Assembly (NCBI RefSeq): GCF_026151205.1
Contig: NC_087079.1
Coordinates: forward strand, 1,266,028 to 1,330,027
Reading direction: 5' to 3'
Source: Bolinopsis microptera
Lineage: Eukaryota > Ctenophora > Tentaculata > Lobata > Bolinopsidae
Length of the DNA: 64,000 bases
Part shown: piece after piece, positions 32,000-43,700 of the stretch
How the letters are laid out: the number at the start of each line of letters is the position of its first letter
How positions within the stretch are numbered: position 1 is the first letter of the stretch
Program-made: the position numbers and the translations under genes
Notes under the pieces: generated by a model
Databases searched by the model: none
What the model saw: only the letters and a program-made list of their open reading frames with translations
Told to the model about the DNA's origin: nothing

Positions 32000-34900
32000 C
32001 CTCATTGAATATTTTGAAATGGCCACAACCCATTTAAATATTTTAGTTTCTCTTATTCCGTCACATCTTACTATACATTTCTAACAGAGTAATCGTAAAG
32101 TATCAATTAAACCAATTCAGTATCAACAAACTACGATAAACTATGTAGAAGATAAGAGGTATGTCACAAATAGAGCCGACTCTAGAGGAAAAAGCATATG
32201 ATAAAAACGATAGGAAATAATATGAATGGGTACTCCACATCAAAAAGAATACATTTAAACATAGTTAGTAATCAAATTACACATCAAAAAGATAACCAAA
32301 TAGGGTGAAAAGGAGTTTCGAAATGCGACAATAATACTGAAAAACAACCTAGGTATTCTTGTGACAATATGACAGTATTTGCTTTAGCGCTCGATTTTCA
32401 TATCACGGTGAAAATTTTCGAAAATATGCGCGGCGCACCTACAATTTTGGTTTTATTAAAAATAAATTTTTTGGTCAACATTATATTTAATATATTTAAA
32501 TTAGTTGTTATTACAAGATATATAACTAAAAATTTCCAAAATATAGCATATAAGTACCAAAAATAAATTGCGCGCAAAAAAGTCAAAATTTTTACCACTT
32601 TTTTGGATTTTTACTCCCAAAAAAATAAAGGGATTTTTCAAATTTTTATATCATCTTGTGCGGCTGTGTTTTAGCTATCTCCATGCAAGTTTTGCCGATA
32701 TGCCAATAAAATTAACTTGTTCAAAATATCAAAAAACATGGTTTTTTGGCCTATTTTTGGCCCAAAAATCGGTTTTTTGCAATTTTACCCCCAAAAAGTC
32801 AGTCTAATCATCTTGAAACCACTTTAAATCGATTCTACGGTCAAAAATACGTCTAGTAAGGTGTATCTGGGGTCACTGGCGTATCGTGCAGACAATGCCC
32901 GTAAGAGCTTTTACTATACACCTATCTTTAAAAAATCAACATCTGATATAAAACATTCGATCAACCAAAGTTAAAACAATTTTCCTGTTAATAATTTAAC
33001 GGCACTCATAGGAAAGAAAAATTTTTTTTAGGAAAGAAAAATTTTTATTTACCACAAAACAATTAATACATAATGTTATATTCATAAATAAATTCAAATT
33101 TCAATTTCAAACACATATACAGTACGCCGCGCACACAGCCACAATTTAAAATTGTTCAGAAATTCGTAGGTCAGCTGTAGGCGCCGCGCACATGATCTAT
33201 TTAATTGTTATCTTATAATACATGTCAATACATATTTTACAATTACATGTCACATTTCTTAATTTCAAGAGCCAAAATTTCAGAAGCAAAATAATTTAAA
33301 AGATATTTCTGTCGTTCACGCAGTACAGGCCGTGAACACTGCGACCTAATTAATATAATAATGGAGAGATTCCAAAAAACCGCGCGCTCGTTATTTGTGA
33401 TTAAATTGAGTGCGCGCCACTGTCAACCGCAGTACCGCTCAAGCATGAAGTACTAAGCGGTACGCAGTTTTGCGTGAGTCGTAGATATTTGTAGCACACG
33501 TTTCATTCAACTAATCCATTATGTGACATGTAATTATATTAAAGCAAAAAGAATATTAATTTTAGTAATAATTGACGTAAACATATGTGTTTAAATAACA
33601 TCTATAATCTAGCGAGTTACTAATACCATTTGTTTGTATTATTGATTATATATGTTTACACTAGCCTATATTATGATGGAGATATACATTGCATTATATA
33701 ATTGCTCCAATATTCAACACTGCTAAACAACAAATACCTACTCGCCCATCGATGAAGCAGTCGCCAAAACAAAGCTCAAAGTTAATATATCCTCGTACTT
33801 CGTTTTGGAAACTGTAGAATTCCAATAAATAATTAGTGTTTCAATTGTGTATTCGATGGGCAAGCACTCGCCACTCGAGGCCGAGACAAACGGCACCAGC
33901 TCCGCCCTGCAACCATGAAGTAATGTAAGCAGTAAGGCGGGGCGGTGGTGTGCGCCGTTTATACGGCCCACAGCACGAGACATTTTGAGCTCCAAGACTT
34001 AAGACTATAAAAGTCCCGAATTAAACATAGCGACTTACCATCGTCAGCCGTCAAAAATTTAGAATTTGTATATTATAAACTCTACACCTGCTATCAGTAT
34101 AACATGTAATTTAGTTTGTTATTGGCTAAATTTTCAACTCGATTAAGCGATGCAGACGGATGAACTAGGCTTCTCCTCCGTCAAAAACACAATGAGAGGG
34201 GGTTGTGGAAGGACACGAACACTATTCGTTAACTCGTACCCCGGGTACCCCCTAGAACCGTGTCCCATCAGAGAGAGCCCATCACCCGTCAGATCGAAAA
34301 CAGTGTTTTAGTTTTGATATATGCTGTACCAATTACAATAAATGGTAAGTCAAGGCTGACGTTGGTAGCAAAATATAAAGTGACACGTCACAACAAAATA
34401 ACCACTACACACTACACACTATATATACGCTATAACTATTGTACACAGTACACAGTATAACTTAAATATAAAATATAAACAAGTTACAAGAGACAAAAGA
34501 GTTTACAGAAGAGTTTTACATCGGCTCAGCACCGCCAGGACATTGGCTATACACGTGGGTCAATTAATTTGATTTGGTATGGCTCGACCGGGAAAGTGGT
34601 CGAAATTAGTGCTCTTAATGAGTCATCACTGTCGTCTGAATATTAGAGCGGGAACTTCCCAAGTTTCGGCCGACAACGCGCACAGCATCGGCGCGCAATG
34701 CTATGCGCGTGCCCATATTACTGTGTCATTCGGCGGTTGCGCTCAGCGTAACTGGGAATGAGTTGTATGTTGTTTACCTAAATTCAAGCATGGTATTCAT
34801 AGATAAGCTTGTCAGTCAGTAAGTGCTTAAGTGGAATAACGGGCAAATGAATATCACTTCATAATCAGAATTCAGTGAAATTTCTGTCACACCACTCAGT

Positions 34901-35095
34901 TCCATACCGGTTTTGAGCTCTTAGAAGTGACTGTTTAAGTAAATTCTTGACAGATCCGCATGTGGAGGTGAAATTTAACGGGCCAACTTTACGGAATTCG
35001 TTCCACAAGAGGTCATACTAGGTATAAGTCCAAATGCTGTGTCAGCAACCGTTTTTGTTACTTTCTTTTCTTCTTGACTCCTCACACCATGAACT
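32000..35095. other. Intergenic, unclassified, no gene seen
   Basis: AT-rich, with homopolymer-like (cccaaaaa)-type stretches near 32580-32800. A short inverted repeat (accgctcaagcatg ... taagcggt) lies at 33430-33465. A GC-richer plus-strand patch at 34560-34760 has a 60-residue frame without recognisable similarity. Confidence 0.4.
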
Positions 35096-35102
35096 GATAC
35101 CA

Positions 35103-36430
35103 CTATGCTTTTAAGCATATCTTGGTCCTGATGTAGTTGATAACATCTGTGTAGCTCTCCTTTCTCTTCTTTGATATCAATCTAGCAAGACGTTTGTGAA
35201 ATCTGTCACATTCTGGACTCTGGTGCTGTAGTCCCTGCTGTAGAAAACACTAGAGGAATGAAAGACGCTCTTTCAGTGTTGATGACTCGTGAGTTATACT
35301 TAGTTTTTTTTCTTCCTCATTTCTCTTGTACAACTTGTCCAGGGGAACATTAAGGTTTGATGGTGCATTTGGGTGTGTTATTCTTACATCCATGAAAGTC
35401 CTGGCATTCCTGCCATATAATCCAGTTGCAACAATATCTAGCCTTGCTCCGCTGTCAGTACTACTGACAGTGGCGTAACGTTGCCTGTTGGCGCCCCCCT
35501 GCCGAAAAGGCGCCCCCCTGTTGGCGCCCCCTCCCCTTTTGGTGCCCCTCCCTAAAATTGAACAAATTAGGTGATTTTAGAAGATACGCCGGTAAAAATC
35601 TCTAAAAAAGTGTGTATCTAGAGCAAAACGCGCAGTTTTGCTAGTACTTTAGTTAAGTTTTCGAAATTGTCCCACATTCAAACGACGATTTGGTGCCCCC
35701 CTAAGACGGCGCCCCCCTGCACAGCGGGGTCAGCAGGGCCCTTCGTTACGCTACTAGTCAGTAGTAGTTCCTTTGGGATGAAGTTCTGGAGACGTTGGTA
35801 AGAGAGCTGGCTCAGTATAAACGTTTCTACATTTAGCCTCACGTAGTAGATCTGCTTCGGTTTCTACAAGCACTGTATGTCTAAAGGAAACATACCCTCC
35901 TTTTTTACAAGAAAGGGCATGATCGACGGAGTTTCTTTCTCCACACGCACAGTGTTTAGCAATATCTTGTATAGGCCAGCCATATCGCAAACATATACCA
36001 TCTCTAAAGTCCTTCTTGTTCAAGCAGTAACCATAAGACTGCATTGGGAGGGCTGACAGCCAGGATGAACTGCCTTTTTGTGTAGCCAGTGAAAACGATC
36101 TTTTCTTTGCTGGAGAACTTATTGCGTTTTCTATTCTGAGTCTCTCTGCTGCAAAATCTTTTTCTTTTTCAGCTTTCAGTGCTGCTTTGGTGTTTGCAAT
36201 AGCTGTGAGGTCAAGTTTGCCTAGATCATGATCTTGGTTATAGATAAGATTAGGCAGAGGTTTTGTGATTTTCTGTGACGCCTCATATTCTCTGTCTGCT
36301 GTAAGAACAGGATTTTGAATTCCTAAGCCACCGTGTCTAAGAGGTAGTGCGACCTTGTCTCTCTCTAGGTCTGTTACTGGGCGATTGAATATAGAAGGAA
36401 GAAGTATTGTTCTAATTGCTTCTTTTCACA
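35103..36430 (-). mobile_element. Retroelement polyprotein C-terminus, interrupted by a MITE
   Basis: Minus-strand reading: TILLPSIFNRPVTDLERDK, LPLRHGGLGIQNP, then a Lys/Ala-rich linker, YGYCLNKKDFRDGICLRYGW, CACGERNSVDHALSCKKGGY and FRHTVLVETEADLL, up to PELHPKGTTTD. After an insertion at about 35465-35755 it resumes as SGARLDIVATGLYGRNARTF, MDVRITHPNAPSN and CDRFHKRLARLISKKR, ending at TAG 35103-35105. The LRHGGLGI, RYGW, CACG/HALSCKKGG and DVRxTHP blocks are typical of the 3' portion of invertebrate retrotransposon RT ORFs. Frameshifts in the last 250 bp show decay. Confidence 0.8.
35465..35755. mobile_element. MITE inserted in the retroelement ORF
   Basis: Splits the retroelement frame. 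Ends agtggcgtaacg and cgttacgctact are inverted repeats with one mismatch; the host motif tactgac appears on both sides. The interior is rich in ggcgccccc motifs in both flanks. Ends resemble the CAGTGGCGTA termini of some hAT-derived MITEs, but the target duplication is not clean enough to assign a superfamily. Confidence 0.65.
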
Positions 36431-36786
36431 ATAAATCAGCTTTCTTTTTAATACATAATATATAATATAATACACATCAAAAAGTTAAGTGTCTAGTATT
36501 TGTGTTTGTTATTATTTGTTATTATTATTAATAATATTATCTTTTCTACATACCAGCTTTATTAATTGTTAAGACGACCAAATGTATTTAATTAAATGAT
36601 CCATGTTGTAAGTATAAATTACGAAATTGTTAAAGAAAGAAAATACCAATCCTGGGTGCCAAATTAAAATAACGAATGTTGTTAAAATGATGCGTTGCTC
36701 CTTTATCAAAAGCTTGTCTGCAGTTAGTTGTGCACTTTCTGGGGAATCAAGCAACAACTAATCATTAATCATGCAGACATATTATT

Positions 36787-38180
36787 CACATAGCCATGTG
36801 TCTACGCGTACTGCGTGACGCGCTTGTTTCACAATTCGGTCGCGCGCTACTGCTTGGTTGACGATGTCAACCCATCGAGATCGTCGCTCTGCGAAGCAGA
36901 GCAACGATCGACGATGCGAAGCAAGAATGCTAGTTCGCGCGGCGCGTCGAAGCGGCGAAGTCCTCCAAGCTACTGCAAGCGAGAGGGCTCTGGTTAGAGC
37001 AAGACATATTATTATAATTATGTTTTGATAATAATAATTTGACCATTGTTAATGGTCTGGCCCGGTGCGCGCTACATTTCGAGAAGAAAGCGGCGCGCGC
37101 TACTTCGAAGAAATTTAGACGAGTAACATCCGTCAAGACACAAATTAAATACATTTTAGGGAGATAATATTAATGTTATAAAATTACAAGTTTGAATCGT
37201 ATTGGGATCTTTCATATATCATTTTCTGTTAGTGTAATTTCTACACAAAAGCTGTTTAAATTGGCCGACAATTGGTTACCGTAATATAATAATATGTGAA
37301 CGATCTGAATTGATATATTTATTATACTGCAAACCCCTATTTACCTTGTCATACGTTGTATGACCCGCCGCGCACTTGTGCGCGGCTCCCCTGTAACGTC
37401 GAAACTCTACATGACAGGGGTATAGTGAAGCGACCGTGGGGGTCACCATTCACATAGCCATGTGTATACGCGTACTGCGTGACGCGCTTGTTTCACAACG
37501 GCGGTCGCGCGCTACTGCAAGCGAGAGGGCTCTGGTTAGAGCAAGGGTCACCACGTGATACAAGGTATAGGTTATAAACCTACAATTACATTTCGTTAAG
37601 TGTAAAAAGCGGCGCGCGCTACTTCTAAGAAATTAATACTATGTAGACGAGTATGGAGTAACATCATATCATATCCCTCACATTTATAATCTACCTAGAC
37701 GGGCGCCGAGTTGGGCTTACTGGGCCGTGCTCAGCTTGTCATTCCGCCGAATCTCTATTTATGAACATAATAGCCTGGGCCGGGGTCCCCAGGTAAATGG
37801 TCATACTCATATTTCGTGATCGAGACAGTTTTCGCCAATATCTCGCCGCGGGGGGGGGGGGGGGGGGGGAGCAATTTAACGTTATGTCATGCATGGAGGA
37901 TAAAACATTGTTTCACGTCTTGACCCCCATTGTCGTTTCACTAAGTGTCGTTCGCGTTTGATTATTGGTATCGTGGCGAAAGCCAGTACGATACAGCCGC
38001 ACACTCGTGCGCTGCAGGTCTACAAGTACAACGTATTATTATATGATCGACAAGCAGTATGCAGTAGACTGTAAAGTGATTTTTCACATAGCCATGTGTA
38101 ACTGTATACGCGTACTGCGTGACGCGCTAACCAGAGCCCTCTGCAAGCGAGAGGGTTCTGGTTAGAGCAAAAGTGATTTA
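36787..38180. repeat. GC-rich mosaic with three copies of a palindromic module
   Basis: The module cacatagccatgtg ... tacgcgtactgcgtgacgcgc ... gcaagcgagagggctctggttagagcaa occurs at 36787-37010 (with a 110-bp insertion), 37450-37546 and 38086-38170. In the third copy ctaaccagagccctct and agagggttctggttag face each other as a hairpin. A second module, gcggcgcgcgctacttc, occurs at 37090 and 37609. Strikingly CpG-rich for this AT-rich region. No protein seen. Confidence 0.75.
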
Positions 38181-38360
38181 GCACGGTCGGTTTACGGTTG
38201 TCGTGGGACGTGACTGCTTCTTTTCAATTTCAAATTGAAAGCCTATTTGGCCCCAAGTAAGCAAGGCATTGACTTACCTGGGGACCTCAGGCTATCAGTA
38301 TCATGTTCATAAACAGGACAGATTAGGCGGAATGACAGGCTGAGCGCGGCCCAGTAAGGC
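37710..38360. repeat. Inverted repeat pair, about 90-bp arms
   Basis: Arm 37715-37800 (cttactgggccgtgctcagc ... ccccaggtaaatgg) matches the reverse complement of 38265-38357 with scattered differences. The arms enclose the third copy of the palindromic GC-rich module, suggesting a foldback transposon. Confidence 0.7.
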
Positions 38361-38410
38361 ATTGACATACGTTGCATGCCACTTAAGTGGCCTGCAACGT
38401 ATGTCAATGT
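38357..38410. repeat. Near-perfect 54-bp palindrome
   Basis: cattgacatacgttgcatgc is mirrored by gcctgcaacgtatgtcaatg around the centre gccacttaagtggc, with one mismatch. It abuts the 38265-38357 inverted arm. Confidence 0.92.
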
Positions 38411-38449
38411 GCATGCACTTTTTGGGATACGCAACATGTATCAAGCAAG

Positions 38450-39820
38450 GCATATATTACCCAGGAAACCTTACCGTTAGGGGCCTAACTTCGGAAGTAA
38501 AAGAGATAGAAACGTAAGGTTTTCAACAAAATGTCCGTCTCGTAAAACTAAAGTAGGCTCCCCAGGAGCCAAATTCAAAACAATGTAGATTTTGAATTAT
38601 CGCGAAAAGTTTGATTTTGGGCTAAATAAAAGATCGCAGCTTTTAAACTTTGCGAAGTAATGTCGTTGTCATGACTCCAGATTGCAATTCACGCGAGCGA
38701 TCATGCTGATGCAGTGAACGTTACGTCACGCGCGCTGACACACGTGCCATCGAAAAACAACCACCTCTAGTACCACGGCCAGCCGGTAAGCTTTTCTGGG
38801 TAAAGTTAAACTCTGTACTGAGTACTCATCATTATAAAAACAATAATAAACAACATTTTATAAAAGGAAAAAATATTGTAAATTGTAAATGCAAACCACT
38901 CAGCTAATGACCCCAAATTAATTGATTCTTAACCTATGACCTAACCTCAAAATTGGATAGAGTGAACCGTCACCAGGCAGTAGTGTCTCCTTTTTCCGAA
39001 CAAAAAGAAGTGATATTGATATCAATTTAAATCACCGTTACTGCACGTACCCAAACGCAAAATGATACCGAGAATGAAATCGGTCTGTCGCTTATCTCAT
39101 TCATCCAATTCCACGGCCTGCAAATTGTAACGCATCGATAGTGCCGAATAGTAATACTGCCTCCAATCCAATATCAAATATCATCAATTGAGGATGATCA
39201 TGAATGGGAAAATTTACGGTCCACTCTGCCCAATTTTGGGTTTTAGTAAAAATGTCATCTCTTTACAAATATGGTTAATGTCACTGTCCTATAATTCACA
39301 AGGTCAAAATGTAAAACTGAGAAATATATCGAACAAGGAGGTAATTTCAACGATTTGGAAATTTTACCTTTTAAAATATTTCCGTGTGTTTTAGTAAGCA
39401 TATCTCTCGATCACTGACTGAATAATGAATATGCCACTCTATACTCATTTAAATTGGTATTACATCCATATACATATTACATATGTATGTCATTTAACTG
39501 TCGTGGGAAAGCAGTGCTTGCCGGCACTGTGATTTCAAGTACAGTCTCAGATCACTCGTATAAGTTTAAAGTTAACTACTGATAAATTATCTGACCATCT
39601 TAATAATAATCAATATCAGGAGCTTTGTCGTCTTTTAAGCAACTTTTCAGTGTCTATCATCATCTCCCTTTCGGGGAAGTAAGTGGTTTCGGTTTCTCAA
39701 CTTCTGAACGACAAGGATTGTAGTAGTCCTGAATTAGGTTAAAGTTAAACTATCAATTCTAACTCTAAGTTATGTGACAGAAATATGCAAAAGTCAGTAC
39801 CCATACGTTGGGGCTTATAA
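38450..39820. repeat. Unclassified; includes an inverted relative of 48.8-49.2 kb
   Basis: 38940-39130 resembles one arm of the 49 kb palindrome (atagagtgaaccgtcacc..., accgagaatgaaatcggt). 39310-39470 resembles the reverse complement of 48810-48960 (gaacaaggaggtaatttcaa against ttgaaatcacctcc). Both sites thus carry the same element family. No host gene. Confidence 0.6.
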
Positions 39821-39824
39821 CATA

Positions 39825-40405
39825 TATATCCACCAGCGTGCGCTTTTTCGCATAGCGGGCTCTCACCAGCCCGCTGTCAAAAGGCCCGATATCTCTACAG
39901 CCCGCTCATGATATAGCCCGCTAACAAGTGACATTTAATTTGACCAGTAGCAATATAGCCCGGAGTTCTCTAAAATATTTTCAGTTTCTGTATCGTCTCC
40001 ATGTGAAATTCCTTATTACACTGACTATATAATACATTTTATTTTTGTGTCCGGTAGGGCTGCTCATGCAGCTCGTGAGCAGATGACATGATACTTTGAT
40101 TTATATCAAAGTTATTATAACACACTACATAATACACATCAGCACTATAATCCCCCTATATTATTGATATTCATCGTCACTGACATTACATTCATTATTG
40201 ATATTCCCACGGCCCAGGAATGCAGTGCATCTCCAGCCCCTATATACGACACAGCCCTTTATGATTGGCTTACATTGAACACGTGACGTGTTACCATGGT
40301 TACAACAATTAGTGGCGACCTTTTCTAGAGTTAACTTTTATACAAGCTCCATTGTTTATTTATAAAATTATATATTAACTGTAATACGCCCGCTGGTGGA
40401 TATAA
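39825..40405. mobile_element. Foldback element with 13-14 bp inverted ends
   Basis: Begins tatatccaccagcg and ends cgctggtggatata. The left end carries repeated agcccgct motifs. Immediately to its right lies the multi-hairpin structure at 40411-40573. Confidence 0.55.
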
Positions 40406-40410
40406 TCCAC

Positions 40411-40573
40411 ATCACCTCGACCCGCGGGCGTAAAAATCGTATAGCACTCGGGCCCGATGGGCCCTCCGTGCTATACGAAAATATGTCCTCCTCGGGCTAG
40501 CGCCCTCGGGGACATATGAAATATTGCACGCGCGTGCGCGTGCAATATTTTGTTCCGCCCGCGAGTCTCCGGT
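40411..40573. repeat. Cloverleaf-like structure: outer stem plus three hairpins
   Basis: Outer stem cgcgggcg (40423-40430) pairs with cgcccgcg (40556-40563), and atcacc/ggtgat extends it. Inside are three consecutive hairpins: cgtatagcac/gtgctatacg (40438-40477, GGGCCC tip), atatgtcc/ggacatat (40481-40517) and aaatattgcacgcgc with its complement (40519-40550). No coding capacity. Confidence 0.85.
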
Positions 40574-40710
40574 GATATGTATATATATACAGCATAATGT
40601 GATGTCGATGATATCTCCATCTCCTAAAATTTGATATCAGAAGCAAATTAAGTACCATAGTATCACCAGTTTTACTAAAAATGTAAACTTCTATCGTCTA
40701 TTTAGCTTAC

Positions 40711-43700
40711 CAGTTTCCAGCAAATCATTTCAACCCAAGCTTTTCGATCTTCTGGTGTGGCGGCCTGGATGTAGTATATTCTTTTTCGGACTGTAATCCT
40801 GTCAGATACGCAGTTATTATCAGAGAAAATTGTTAACTGCTAAACACCATTTAAATAGAAAACTGCTTCTTACATAGGATTAGGAGATTGATTCTCCGAA
40901 ACACACAATTCAGATATCTGAATTGTCGCGCGGAAAACAAAATCAGAAATTCTGCACTTCACATTTTTTAGTGTTGAGCAATAAACCGAGTTATCAGTTA
41001 TGTTGCTAGAAAGTTCGAAATAAGATGATTTAATTTCTGAAATGTTATGGAAAAAATTGCTTAAATCAGCTGATACGCATATAATTGGGGTTTACCATTT
41101 ACTGTATAAATGATAACGTACTAACTACTAATAAACTAATTGTTCGGATTATTTTGATTAATGAATCGGGTCTGTCCAAATCAAGAAATTGCAATTTTAT
41201 CCCATACCAAGACAAGGTATTAATGTTTGTAACAGAAACTAAAAACTCCTAAATCAGCGGTATCTGCTCACGTGAACCCGTTGCTAAAAGAATCGTCCTC
41301 GTTACAATCCAGAGCTTTAGATAGGTCAATAACACCCCGAGGGTTGGTGGCCTCGTTGGAAACATAGTACCGTAACCAGTGCTTCTGTATCACAAACCAC
41401 CTGCTCTTCCAGTTCTGACAATATTATTATAACCATAACCTGAGACTAACTAAGCATTATATCGTCCTGTTCTGACAATATTATTATAACGATAACCTGA
41501 GACTAACTAAGCATTATATCGTCCTGTTCTGACAATATTATTATAACGATAGTCGATAACCTGAGACTAACTAAGTATTGTATCTTCCTGTTCTGACATA
41601 AGTTGCAGGAGTATTCCTGGTTTAATCTAACAAATGAAAAGTAATGCATACAAAATACCTAAGGATGAGTTCTTGTAGTTTTACCTTGACGTTATCTCCA
41701 CGTTTAGTTAGGTACCCTGACTTTTTCCTTATCTCAAAGTCAGGGTCACTTGTTCTGAGTTGACCGGTGGGGGAGTGAATGTCGACCGGGCGAGCTCCGG
41801 TCTCAATGTGCTCTTCGATCTGCATGTAAGTTTCTGTAGAAAAAGGAAATATCAGATATGTGATCGGTCAAGTTTTATATAACCTGGCAGCTGTTTAAAT
41901 TGAATAATCTATGACAAAGTTCAGACTAGCTAAGTTGTGAAGCGTCGGAACACGGAAGCTCATATGTCTCGACTGCTAAATGAACACATATACTATCGTT
42001 TACCAACCATAACTCTTATATCCATAACATTAAGCATTGAGATTCGCCAAAAATGAACAAATTTCACAAACCAACAATCACAAACGATCATGATAAGTAA
42101 AAATCTACAAAAAAATGTTACTATTTTAACAAACAGATTGGAATGAAAACCGTAAAAAAGTTTTTTCTACAAATATGTGTGGCGCTAGATTATCTCTAAC
42201 CTATAACGACTCTTCGGTGAATATTAAAGTCATTTCACAAGTTTTGCACCAAGACATTAATAGCGTCCCACTCTGACTACTGACCAATCACAGCGCTCCA
42301 TTCTGACTACTGACCAATCACAGCGCTCCACTCTGACTACTGACCAATCACAGCGCTCTACTCTGACTACTGACCAATCACAGCGCTCTACTCTGACTAC
42401 TGACCAATCACAGCACTCCACTCTGACTACTGACCAATCACAGCACTCCACTCTGACTACTGACCAATCACAGCACTCCACTCTGACTACTGACCAATCA
42501 CAGCACTCCACTCTGACTACTGACCAATCACAGCACTCCACTCTGACTACTGACCAATCACAGCACTCCACTCTGACTACTGACCAATCACAGCACTCCA
42601 CTCTGACTACTGACCAATCACAGCGCTCCACTCTGACTACTGACCAATCACAGCGCTCCACTCTGACTACTGACCAATCACAGCGCTCCACTCTGACTAC
42701 TGACCAATCACAGCGCTCTACTCTGACTACTGACCAATCACAGCGCTCCATTCTGACTACTGACAAATCACAGCGCTCCATTCTGACTACTGACCAATCA
42801 CAGCGCTCCACTCTGACTACTGACCAATCACAGCGCTCCACTCTGACTACTGACCAATCACAGCGCTCCACTCTGACTACTGACCAATCACAGCGCTCCA
42901 CTCTGACTACTGACCAATCACAGCGCTCCACTTTGACTACTGACCAATCACAGCGCTCCACTCTGACTACTGACCAATCACAGCGCTCTACTCTGACTAC
43001 TGACCAATCACAGCGCTCCTCTCTGACTACTGACCAATCACAGCGCTCCACTCTGACTACTGACCAATCACAGCGCTCCACTCTGACTACTGACCAATCA
43101 CAGCGCTCCACTCTGACTACTGACCAATCACAGCGCTCCACTCTGACTACTGACCAATCACAGCGCTCCATTCTGACTACTGACCAATCACAGCGCTCCA
43201 CTCTGACTACTGACAAATCACAGCGCTCCACTCTGACTACTGACCAATCACAGCGCTCCACCCTGACTACTGACCAATCACAGCGCTCCACTCTGACTAC
43301 TGACCAATCACAGCGCTCCACTCTGACTACTGACCAATCACAGCGCTCCACTCTGACTACTGACAAATCACAGCGCTCCTCTCTGACTACTTACCCTTGT
43401 CGTCAGTGTGCACCTCCCGTGGGTAGGGGTAGCGCAGTTCCACTTGATAACCTCCGGAAGTGCTCGCTAAGTCTGCAGTTCCTGTTAAGTAATTTATTAA
43501 CTTGCTGCTAGTTATTAGTTTTAAATGAGCTGAAACTGTTGTAATTTGCAAAGAGGAAGAGCACCTCTGTGTAACTGTAATCTCTGTGTATCTGTAATAC
43601 CTGTGTAATCTCTGTAATCTCTGTGTTTAAATTGTAACCTTACTTACCGATAGCGGGAATGTTTTCGAAATGTTCCAGAAGTTTCCTTAAATTGTCGAAC

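Noticed and set aside
40390-40630. Final DAPP1 exon starting after aaattttag at about 40630
   Set aside because: A frame of about 50 codons exists and the phase fits, but most of it runs through the hairpin structure, so I left the last exon unassigned.
42257-43511. Long ORFs on both strands with 10-residue repeats
   Set aside because: The 30-bp intronic minisatellite keeps frames open; real DAPP1 exons flank it on the minus strand and join in phase around it.
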